From an uncultured Sutterella sp. (lineage in GTDB: Bacteria; Pseudomonadota; Gammaproteobacteria; Burkholderiales; Burkholderiaceae_F): a stretch of DNA of 64,000 nt. Below the pieces are notes generated by a model. The model was not told where the DNA came from, did no database searches, and saw only the letters and a program-made list of their open reading frames with translations. Positions 36,697 to 44,616 of this stretch are shown piece by piece. Within the stretch, counting starts at the first letter, position 1, and each line of letters begins with the position of its first letter. Position numbers and translations under genes: made by a program. The stretch lies in assembly GCA_958347955.1 (NCBI GenBank), contig CATVXH010000001.1, positions 1 to 64,000 of the forward strand, given 5' to 3'.

Positions 36697-39171
36697 ATGA
36701 GTGAAAAAGTTTTAGTTATTGCAGAAAAACCTTCAGTTGCCTCTGACATTGCCAAAGCGCTAGGGGGCTTGACTCGTGAAAAGGATTATTTTGAAGGTGA
36801 GCGTTTTGTTGTTAGTTCCGCGGTTGGTCACTTGTTGGAATTGACTGTTCCTGAAAAATATGATGTTAAGCGTGGTAAATGGACTTTTGCTCATTTACCC
36901 ATGTTGCCGCCGTATTTTGATTTAAAGCCAATTAAAAAATCAGAAGACAGATTAAAACTGCTTAAGCGTTTACTCAAACGGAGTGATATTTCTACGGTTA
37001 TTAATGCTTGTGATGCCGGTCGTGAAGGAGAACTAATCTTTCGCTACATCATTCAAGCCAGTAAATGCAAAAAAACCATCAAGCGTCTATGGTTGCAATC
37101 GATGACTCCAGCGGCCATCCGTGAGGCTTTTGAACATTTAAGAACAGATGAGGAAATGCAACACTTAGCTGATGCAGCTCGGTCGCGCTCGGAAGCTGAT
37201 TGGCTTGTGGGGATCAATGGTACGCGTGCAATGACGGCTTTTAACAGTAAGGATGGAGGCTTTTTCCTGACTACAGTTGGCCGTGTCCAAACACCAACGC
37301 TTGCAATCGTAGTTGAGCGTGAAGAGAAAATAAATGCTTTTGTCAGTCAGAAATACTGGGAAGTGCATGCCAAAATTCAAGGTAAATCCGGCCAATATGA
37401 GGCAGTATGGTTTGATCCTGAGTTTAAAAAAAGCGATGATCGCCCTCATGAGAAAGCCGAACGCATCTGGCAGCGGGATCGGGCTCTTGCTTTGTGTGAA
37501 AAGATTAATCACCACCAAGGGAGTGTTCAGGATACTGCGAAACGGACCACACAATTGTCTCCTCTCTTGTTTGATTTAACCAGCTTGCAACGAGAGGCAA
37601 ATAATCGATTCGGTTTTTCGGCGAAAACAACATTGTATCTGGCTCAATCTTTGTACGAAAAGCATAAGGTTTTAACTTATCCGAGAACAGACGCAAGGGC
37701 GTTGCCGGAAGACTATATCCCGACAGTCAATCAAACATTAACAATGTTGGCTGAACAACCCCGTTATGGTGGCAGCGTCAAGGAGATCCAGTCTCATAAG
37801 TGGGTTAAACCGACCAAACGGGTCTTTGATAATTCAAAAATTTCCGATCACTTTGCCATCATTCCGACTCTGCAGGCTCCGAAAAAACTAAGCGAGGCAG
37901 AGGAGAAGATTTATGATTTGGTCGTTAAACGCTTTTTAGCCGTTTTCTTCCCCGCGGCTGAATACGACGTGACTACACGCATAACAACGGTTGAACAGGA
38001 AACTCTTAAAACCGAAGGTAAGGTGTTGGTAAAAGCGGGTTGGCTGTCTGTCTATGGGAGAGATCCTGAGGGTTCTGAAACGCTGCCTGCTGTCTCAGTC
38101 GGTGAAAAGGTGCTTGTAGATCAGGTGACTGCTCAAGAAAAAGCGACAAAAGCTCCCCCTCGTTATACGGAAGCAACACTTTTGTCCGCTATGGAGGGCG
38201 CAGGAAAGTTAGTTGAAGAAGATGAACTTCGGGAAGCTATGTCTGGCAAGGGTCTGGGAACACCTGCTACCCGAGCCTCGATTATTGAAGGTTTATTGCT
38301 CCAAAATTATTTGAGGCGTGATGGGCGAGATCTTGTTCCAACGTTTAAAGCCCGGCAGTTGTTCGCTTTGCTCAAAGGACTCGGTGTTTCCGAACTATCA
38401 GAACCGGAATTAACTGGTGAGTGGGAATATAAACTCAGTCAAATTGAGCAGGGGAATTTGTCCCGAGATATCTTCATGAAAGAAATTCGGGATATGACTA
38501 TTGAGATTGTTGATGCGGCAAAGCGTTATGAAGGTAATACGGTTCCGATTGAAAATCCGGCGCATCTGAAGAATCCCTGTCCAAAATGCGGCGGAGAAAT
38601 CGTTGAAAATTATCGTCGTTTTGCCTGTACGCAATGTGATTTCAGTTTGCCAAAACATCCGGGAGGACGAACTTTTGAAGTACCGGAGGTCGAGGCATTG
38701 TTGAAGAATGGGGAGATTGGTCCGTTGGACGGTTTTATCAGTAAGATGGGGCGTCCGTTTTCTTCAAAATTGCGTTTGACAGAGGATTTTAAATTAGAGT
38801 TTGATTTTGGGAACGAGGACAAGGAAGATAACGAGCCGGTTGATGTTTCAGCATTGCAGGTCGTTGGTAAATGTCCAAAGTGTGGCGCTAAAGTTTTTGA
38901 TAGCGCTAAGGGCTATGTGTGTGAGAACACATTGGATAAAAAATGTGATTTCCGAATTGGCAAAACGATTTTGCAACAACCCATTTCTTCTGAGGAAGCA
39001 ACAAAGATTCTTTCTGAAGGTAAAAGCAGTGAATTGAGTGATTTCGTTTCCAATCGTACGAAACGGAAATTCTCTGCCTTCTTGGTACTGGGCAAGGATG
39101 GGTCGGTAGGATTCGAATTTTCGCAGGTAAAGCCTAAAGTTACCCGTAAGAAAGCTTCTGCCAAGAAATAG
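36697..39171 (+). CDS. topB: DNA topoisomerase III
   Basis: This 824-residue type IA topoisomerase relaxes or decatenates DNA. The Toprim domain begins with IAEKPSVASDIAKALGG and has the acidic NACDAGREGELIFRYI. The catalytic Tyr lies in TYPRTDARALPEDY. The C-terminal third holds zinc-finger-like cysteine sets, CPKCGG with CTQC and CPKCGAK with two later cysteines (about 630-760), giving more length than E. coli TopB (653). I chose ATG 36697; a TTG at 36682 is possible. It lies 105 bases after dprA; smg and topA, often found here in relatives, are absent. Confidence 0.92.
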   Translation: MSEKVLVIAEKPSVASDIAKALGGLTREKDYFEGERFVVSSAVGHLLELTVPEKYDVKRGKWTFAHLPMLPPYFDLKPIKKSEDRLKLLKRLLKRSDISTVINACDAGREGELIFRYIIQASKCKKTIKRLWLQSMTPAAIREAFEHLRTDEEMQHLADAARSRSEADWLVGINGTRAMTAFNSKDGGFFLTTVGRVQTPTLAIVVEREEKINAFVSQKYWEVHAKIQGKSGQYEAVWFDPEFKKSDDRPHEKAERIWQRDRALALCEKINHHQGSVQDTAKRTTQLSPLLFDLTSLQREANNRFGFSAKTTLYLAQSLYEKHKVLTYPRTDARALPEDYIPTVNQTLTMLAEQPRYGGSVKEIQSHKWVKPTKRVFDNSKISDHFAIIPTLQAPKKLSEAEEKIYDLVVKRFLAVFFPAAEYDVTTRITTVEQETLKTEGKVLVKAGWLSVYGRDPEGSETLPAVSVGEKVLVDQVTAQEKATKAPPRYTEATLLSAMEGAGKLVEEDELREAMSGKGLGTPATRASIIEGLLLQNYLRRDGRDLVPTFKARQLFALLKGLGVSELSEPELTGEWEYKLSQIEQGNLSRDIFMKEIRDMTIEIVDAAKRYEGNTVPIENPAHLKNPCPKCGGEIVENYRRFACTQCDFSLPKHPGGRTFEVPEVEALLKNGEIGPLDGFISKMGRPFSSKLRLTEDFKLEFDFGNEDKEDNEPVDVSALQVVGKCPKCGAKVFDSAKGYVCENTLDKKCDFRIGKTILQQPISSEEATKILSEGKSSELSDFVSNRTKRKFSAFLVLGKDGSVGFEFSQVKPKVTRKKASAKK

Positions 39172-39183
39172 ACGCTCAAATAA

Positions 39184-39210
39184 AAGCAGCCGCAAAAAAC
39201 GCGGCTGTTT
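39184..39210. terminator. Bidirectional terminator between topB and the CBS protein gene
   Basis: CAGCCGC (39187-39193) pairs with GCGGCTG (39201-39207), flanked by AAAA on the left and a T-run on the right. It therefore works in both directions between the two converging genes. Confidence 0.85.
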
Positions 39211-39213
39211 TTA

Positions 39214-40536
39214 TTACTTTTCGTTGGGAGAGCTTTGTGGAAGTTCAGGTTTGATTACGGAAATCAGAACCTGATCAACCTTGTTTTTATCCGTATCGAT
39301 TACCTCAAAGCGAAAGCCTCCGTAAACAACTTTATCAGTTCTTTTGGGGATCTTTCGAAGCATGTACATCATAAAACCCGCCACTGTTTCGTACGTAGAG
39401 TCTTCTGGAAGGCTGTCCACATCCAAAAGCCTTTCTAAATCATCCACGGGTGTAGAACCGTCCACCAGCCAAGAACCATCTTCGCGTTCTAAAATTTGTG
39501 ATTCTTCCTCGGTAGTGACTAAATCCCCCATTACAGTACTCATAACATCATTGAGAGTGATGATGCCGACAACAAGCGCATATTCGTTGATAATCACAGC
39601 AATATCGCTATTTGTGCGTTTGAATGTGTCAAGGATTTCTGACAGTGTCAGTGAATCGGGAACAAGTTGAACAGGATGCACCAAACCGTCATCTTTTAAG
39701 GAAAGCGGATGGTCGCTCATGATGCGTCCCAGAAGAGCCTTAGAGTCAATAACCCCGACCACATTGTCAAGAGTTTCATTGCAGACAACATACTGGTTAT
39801 GTGGTGAGTTAACGACTTTTTTGCAAATTTCTTCTTCAGTATCGTTAAGAAGGAAATAAACAATGTTTTCACGAGGCGTCATTGAACTGGGAACCGTGCG
39901 GCTTTCCAATTCAAAAATATTTTCAATAGCGGCCTTTTCTTCATCGGCAATTACGCCGGCAGCAGTTCCAGCATCAACTGCCGCAACAATATCTTCCGAA
40001 GTAATTTTGTCTTTGGTACGTTCGGGTAAGCCGAGACTGCGTAAAATCACGTTGGCTAAGCCATTGAAGAACCAAACGAATGGTCTCAAGAGTTTGATGA
40101 GGAAACTCATAGGACCGATGACTGCCATTGCAATCGTTTCTGGAGCGACAAGCGCAAGGCGTTTGGGGATTAAGTCGGCAAATAAGATAAATAATGTGGT
40201 TGAAGTAATAAAACCACACCAAAAACCGACATTATGTGCCAGGGGTGTTTCATGGATAACGAAGGAGGCCAAAGCCGTGAAGTTTGGCGTAAAAAGTCGT
40301 TCGCCTAAAATACCGCCGGCTAAGGATAACGCATTGACACAAATTTGAATGACCGTAAAAAAGTGCCCCGGATGCTCTTGTAATGCCAAAACGCGAGAAG
40401 CTTTTTTATGGCCTTCGTCAGCTAAGGCGCGTAAGCGAATTTTCTTTGCCGCTGCTAATGAAATTTCTGAAATAGAAAAAAAACTACTGGTGATGATCAA
40501 AGCAATCAAGCAAAAGAACAATAATGTAAAAGACAT
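39214..40536 (-). CDS. CNNM/CorC-type membrane protein with CBS pair
   Basis: This 440-residue inner-membrane protein has an N-terminal DUF21 (CNNM) domain with three to four helices (about 1-190), two CBS domains (about 210-335) and a C-terminal CorC_HlyC domain (about 350-430). Segments typical of the family are MTPRENIVYFLLND, NEYALVVGIITLNDVM and YETVAGFMMYML. Members are linked to Mg2+/Co2+ transport or resistance, and the older 'hemolysin' label is misleading. The precise ion is not shown by the sequence. Confidence 0.9.
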   Translation of the reverse strand: MSFTLLFFCLIALIITSSFFSISEISLAAAKKIRLRALADEGHKKASRVLALQEHPGHFFTVIQICVNALSLAGGILGERLFTPNFTALASFVIHETPLAHNVGFWCGFITSTTLFILFADLIPKRLALVAPETIAMAVIGPMSFLIKLLRPFVWFFNGLANVILRSLGLPERTKDKITSEDIVAAVDAGTAAGVIADEEKAAIENIFELESRTVPSSMTPRENIVYFLLNDTEEEICKKVVNSPHNQYVVCNETLDNVVGVIDSKALLGRIMSDHPLSLKDDGLVHPVQLVPDSLTLSEILDTFKRTNSDIAVIINEYALVVGIITLNDVMSTVMGDLVTTEEESQILEREDGSWLVDGSTPVDDLERLLDVDSLPEDSTYETVAGFMMYMLRKIPKRTDKVVYGGFRFEVIDTDKNKVDQVLISVIKPELPQSSPNEK

Positions 40537-40762
40537 AAATAAAAATGAGTTTGAGACACGCTAAGTATAGCAAAAATAAAGACTTTTTCATAAAATGAGC
40601 AAAGGTAGTCACTATTGAATATTGTTGTTTTTTCTGATTTAGGTGACAATACGGTAAGTCTCGTCGGATAAGTGCTGTTATTCGAAGTGGCGATTGCGTT
40701 TTTTCTGCGGCTTGATGGGTCGTAGGGATAACCTTGCCTAACGAATTGTTTGTGAGGAATTT

Positions 40763-41788
40763 ATGAATAAAAAATTAATTGCCATATCCGTAGCCTGCTT
40801 AGGTTTAGCCGTCAGCGCCCAGTCTTTGGCCGCTTCCGGTACGCTTGAAACGGTAAAGGCCAGGGGACAATTAATTTGCGGTGTCAATACGGCTGCTCCA
40901 GGTTTTGCTTCCGTTGATAGCAAAGGAAATTGGACTGGTTTGGATGTTGATGTCTGTCGCGCGGTGGCTGCGGCAACATTGGGCGATGCGAGCAAAGTAA
41001 AGTTTGTTCCGTTGAATTCACCTCAACGATTTACGGCCTTGCAGGCTGGTGAAATTGATGTGTTGGCACGAAATACATCATGGACGATGAACCGTGATAC
41101 GACCACTGGCGCGTTATTTACGGCGGTTACGTACTATGATGGTCAGGGTTTTATGGTGCCTAAGCGTTTGAATGTGAAAAGTGCCAAGCAATTAAACGGC
41201 GCAACTATTTGCGTTCAGTCAGGTACTTCCAGTGAAAAAAGTCTTGCAGACTTTTTCACAACAAATAATATGAAATTCAAGACAGTTGTATTCGATACGA
41301 CAGAGGCTACTCAGGCGGCTTTCTTTTCCGGGCGTTGTCAAGCTTATACAACAGACATGAGTGACTTAGCCGGAGCCCGCACGAATTCAGCCAATCCCGC
41401 CGATTACGACATTTTGCCGGAAGTGATTTCCAAGGAACCGCTGGCACCGGCTGTGCGCCGCGGCGATGACGAATGGTATTCGATTGTGCGCTGGTCTATT
41501 TTTGCCATGATTAACGCGGAAGAGTTGGGAATCACAAAAGCCAATGTTGACGATAAGAAAAAGTCGGATATGAGGCCGGATGTTCAACGTTTGGTTGGAG
41601 CATCTGAAGATATGGGTAAAATGCTTGGTTTGGATAAAGATTGGAGTTACCGTATTATCAAACAAGTCGGCAATTATGGGGAAAGCTTTGAGGCCAACTT
41701 AGGGCCGAAGTCTAAGCTTGGTTTGCCTAGAGGCAACAATAACCTCTGGACTCAAGGAGGTTTGCTCTACGCTCCTCCGATTCGCTGA
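40763..41788 (+). CDS. aapJ: Polar amino-acid ABC transporter substrate-binding protein (AapJ/BztA-like)
   Basis: This 341-residue periplasmic protein has a signal peptide ending near SLA-ASGTL and then a type 2 binding-protein fold of the AapJ/BztA group, which bind Glu, Gln, Asp and Asn. The family segments include RGQLICGVNTAAPGFAS, the GLDVDVCRAVAAA loop and FVPLNSPQRFTALQAGEIDVL. It heads an operon with two permeases. A perfect hairpin follows its stop, which would favour its expression over the permeases. Confidence 0.92.
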   Translation: MNKKLIAISVACLGLAVSAQSLAASGTLETVKARGQLICGVNTAAPGFASVDSKGNWTGLDVDVCRAVAAATLGDASKVKFVPLNSPQRFTALQAGEIDVLARNTSWTMNRDTTTGALFTAVTYYDGQGFMVPKRLNVKSAKQLNGATICVQSGTSSEKSLADFFTTNNMKFKTVVFDTTEATQAAFFSGRCQAYTTDMSDLAGARTNSANPADYDILPEVISKEPLAPAVRRGDDEWYSIVRWSIFAMINAEELGITKANVDDKKKSDMRPDVQRLVGASEDMGKMLGLDKDWSYRIIKQVGNYGESFEANLGPKSKLGLPRGNNNLWTQGGLLYAPPIR

Positions 41789-41807
41789 TTATTAGAGAGA
41801 CAAAGAT

Positions 41808-41832
41808 AATGGCGGTTGTCTCAACCGCCATT
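41808..41832 (+). terminator. Perfect hairpin between binding protein and first permease
   Basis: AATGGCGGTTG (41808-41818) and CAACCGCCATT (41822-41832) form an 11-bp stem with a three-base loop, 19 bases after the aapJ stop. TT follows the right arm but no long T-run. Such hairpins often give partial read-through and 3' protection so that the binding protein is made in excess. It covers the upstream ATG 41809, which argues that the permease starts at 41842. Confidence 0.7.
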
Positions 41833-41841
41833 TTAGTTAAG

Positions 41842-43026
41842 ATGCAAACGAGTACAAAAGGTAACAATAACGGTTTATTAGGCAATGCCGCTTGGCGACA
41901 ACGCGAGGCATATCGCCGCCGCAGGGAGTGGTTTTGGCAACTTGTTGTTTTTGCGATAGTTGCCGCGATTGTTTACCTTTTTTCCCAAAACGTCTTTGAT
42001 AATTTGCAAGCCCGTGATATTCGATCAGGGTTTGCCTTCCTTTCCGATCGCGCCAGCTTTGAGATTGGAGAATCTTTGATTCCAATTTCTTCAAATGACA
42101 GTTTCGGTCGAATGTTTTTGGCCGGAATGCTTAACACATTGAGGGTGGCGGTTTTGGCGATTATTACTGCGACCGCGTTGGGGGTCGTGGTCGGTTTAAT
42201 GCGATTGTCTCAACATCCATTGGTGCGGTTTTTGGGTGTGGCTCATGTTGAGGTTTATCGCAATATACCGCTATTGATTCAACTATTTGCCATTTATTTG
42301 GTGATTACAGAATTTTTACCGGATTCTTTTGATCCTATCCATTTTGGCTCTTGGGCAATGCTCTCAAAGGCAGGGTTGCAATTCAGTGTTCCAGTACATT
42401 TGTGGCAGGCAAATCTATTGGCTTTAGCCGTCGGTAGCGTTACTTTTCTGTGTATCCGTGTTTATCTAAGAAGACGGTTCACTGCTTTAATGGCCAGTTG
42501 TAACGCTGTGGTAGTGGCTTTTGTTTTAGCGGTGCTTATTTGGATTTCTGCTGGTGTGTTTTTTGGTTGGAGCCAACCTCATCAAGAAGGTTTTCTTGTT
42601 ACAGGAGGTGCCAGTGCAACACCCGAATTCATTGCTCTGTGGGTTGGACTGACGACTTTTACCTCTGCGGCGATTGCCGAAATAGTTCGTGCTGGCGTAC
42701 TTGCTGTGCCTACTAACCAGTGGGCAGCATCTGCTGCTCTTGGTATGACTCGTTTGCAGACTATCAGCAATGTGATTTTTCCTCAATCATTGCGTTTAGT
42801 GATTCCGCCGATGGCCAGTCAATATATGAATCTCACTAAAAATTCATCATTGGCCGTTATCATTGGGTATCCGGATATTGTTAGCGTAGGCAACACCTCC
42901 ATTGTAATTATGGGGCAGGCCCTTGAAGCCATTCTGATTATTATGTTGGTCTACCTGGTTCTTAATTTGGTTATCGCAGTTATCATGAATCGTCTTAATG
43001 CGAATCTGATTGCCGCTCCAAGATAA
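41842..43026 (+). CDS. aapQ: Polar amino-acid ABC transporter permease (AapQ-like)
   Basis: This 394-residue inner-membrane protein has eight or so predicted helices and the extra central region seen in the AapQ/BztB group. The EAA loop is ASAALGMTRLQTISNVIFPQSLRLVIPP near residue 315. The N-terminal family motif for glutamate-type permeases is NTLRVAVLAIITATALG. I chose ATG 41842 because the upstream ATG 41809 lies inside a perfect hairpin and the protein there would be MAVVS..., unlike the family. It overlaps no gene; aapM follows 13 bases after its stop. Confidence 0.88.
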   Translation: MQTSTKGNNNGLLGNAAWRQREAYRRRREWFWQLVVFAIVAAIVYLFSQNVFDNLQARDIRSGFAFLSDRASFEIGESLIPISSNDSFGRMFLAGMLNTLRVAVLAIITATALGVVVGLMRLSQHPLVRFLGVAHVEVYRNIPLLIQLFAIYLVITEFLPDSFDPIHFGSWAMLSKAGLQFSVPVHLWQANLLALAVGSVTFLCIRVYLRRRFTALMASCNAVVVAFVLAVLIWISAGVFFGWSQPHQEGFLVTGGASATPEFIALWVGLTTFTSAAIAEIVRAGVLAVPTNQWAASAALGMTRLQTISNVIFPQSLRLVIPPMASQYMNLTKNSSLAVIIGYPDIVSVGNTSIVIMGQALEAILIIMLVYLVLNLVIAVIMNRLNANLIAAPR

Positions 43027-43039
43027 GGGGAGATCACTT

Positions 43040-44113
43040 ATGGTTGCAATGAATGTCTCCCTTACTCAAACACTTAGGAAAGATTATTTTGGGTCCCCGA
43101 GTCGCAGTCTTTTAACTTTGTTAATTGCCGGTGTTTTATTTTGGTTCGCAATTAAGTTTTTGGATTGGGGCGTCATCAACGCAGTGACTCAGCCGGATTT
43201 GGCTCTATGCCGTGATGCCTCCGGTGCATGCTGGGGGTTCGTTTCTGAAAAGTGGCGACTTATTCTTTTCGGTCGCTACCCCTATGATGAGCAATGGCGA
43301 GCAGGATTAGCCACCGCCCTTGTTGTGCTCATGTTGGTTGCCACTGCTGTTCCGTATTTTTGGACTAAACGAGGTTTTAGAGCGCTGACATTGGGTTGGA
43401 TAGTTGTCTTTGTGCTTTTCTTTACTCTGATGGCTGGCGGCGTTTTTGGTTTGACTACGGTTGATTCCGATGCTTGGGGTGGTCTGCCTTTAACGGTTAT
43501 TTTGACATTGATCGGGATGACTTTTTCGGCTCCGATCGGCATTCTTCTGGCCATCGGAAGGCGATCCTCTTTACCAGTGATTCGGGTGTTATCCGCTAGT
43601 TATATTGAGCTTGTACGTGGAGTGCCATTGATTACGGTGTTATTTGTGGCAACCTATATCTTCCCGTTGTTGCTTCCGGAGGGATGGGCCATTGATGGTT
43701 TTTGGCGAATCGCTTTCGGTATTGTTTTGTTTCAGGCGGCTTATATGGCTGAGACTGTTAGAGGAGGTCTTCAGACTATTGGTCAAGGACAATTTAGCGC
43801 GGCGGCTTCATTGGGATTTAAATCTTGGCAAACGTACCTTTATATTATTTTGCCTCAAGCGTTGGTGGCGGTTATTCCAGCTCTGGTCAATAGTCTTTTG
43901 TCTACATTTATGGACACCTCTTTGGTAACAGTGGTTTCTATGTATGACCTGACGGGAGCGTTGCGTTTGGCACTGGGGGATCCTCAGTGGAGACAGTTTT
44001 TCATTGAAGGCTACTTGTTTGTCGCAGCGATTTATTTCTTTGCCAGTTTGGTCATGTCAAGATATAGCATTTGGTTGGAAAAACGAATAAATCGGATGGC
44101 ACATCATGGTTAA
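43040..44113 (+). CDS. aapM: Polar amino-acid ABC transporter permease (AapM-like)
   Basis: This 357-residue protein is the second permease of the same importer, with about eight helices and an EAA loop AAASLGFKSWQTYLYIILPQALV near 260. I chose ATG 43040, preceded by AAGGGGAG; a TTG at 43010 overlapping aapQ is less likely. The ATPase subunit normally found next (AapP) is absent. Instead the stop overlaps the start of a DUF1857 gene by eight bases (ATGGTTAA). Confidence 0.88.
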   Translation: MVAMNVSLTQTLRKDYFGSPSRSLLTLLIAGVLFWFAIKFLDWGVINAVTQPDLALCRDASGACWGFVSEKWRLILFGRYPYDEQWRAGLATALVVLMLVATAVPYFWTKRGFRALTLGWIVVFVLFFTLMAGGVFGLTTVDSDAWGGLPLTVILTLIGMTFSAPIGILLAIGRRSSLPVIRVLSASYIELVRGVPLITVLFVATYIFPLLLPEGWAIDGFWRIAFGIVLFQAAYMAETVRGGLQTIGQGQFSAAASLGFKSWQTYLYIILPQALVAVIPALVNSLLSTFMDTSLVTVVSMYDLTGALRLALGDPQWRQFFIEGYLFVAAIYFFASLVMSRYSIWLEKRINRMAHHG

Positions 44114-44588
44114 AATACACGAACATACGGTTGAAGTGGTTAATCGAAATGATCCGTTATTCCCCTTCCTGACAGGATCACATTTATTTAGACACTTGGA
44201 ACAATACGCACGGCGTCCCCACGAATATTTCGATCCTATAGAAAGTTCCGAGGTGACTGAAGACATTGAAAATAATCGACATGTGTTCCACAGAGTGTTG
44301 CATTTCGGTCCTATGACTGTAGAGGATAAGGTTACTTTCTTGGATTCAACGACAATGGTGACTGATATTTCGCCAACGAAAGACTACCCTGCCAGTCGTT
44401 TAACCGTCAAAATTGAATCTTCAGACGACGATGCCGTTTTCCTCCACTTCGTTTATGAAGAAGACTCCGAAACGCCGCCAGCGGAGGACATTTTCCTGTC
44501 TTTAAGACGTAAAGCTTATGAAGAGAAGGACAGGGATATGGTAGATCGCTTCAGACAACAAATAAAGAACTTGTCGCCTTTATCTTAA
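44106..44588 (+). CDS. DUF1857 / AtaL-like protein (START-like fold)
   Basis: This 160-residue cytoplasmic protein matches the DUF1857 or AtaL-like family, which belongs to the SRPBCC/START superfamily of ligand-binding folds. The family begins with a short strand before PFLTGSHLFRHLEQYARRPHEY. No signal peptide is seen. Its start lies inside the end of aapM, so it is translated with the permease. It occupies the place where the transporter ATPase would be expected but shows no Walker motif. The function is unknown. Confidence 0.75.
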   Translation: MVKIHEHTVEVVNRNDPLFPFLTGSHLFRHLEQYARRPHEYFDPIESSEVTEDIENNRHVFHRVLHFGPMTVEDKVTFLDSTTMVTDISPTKDYPASRLTVKIESSDDDAVFLHFVYEEDSETPPAEDIFLSLRRKAYEEKDRDMVDRFRQQIKNLSPLS

Positions 44589-44616
44589 TTCATCATTTTA
44601 CGAAAGAAGATATCTC

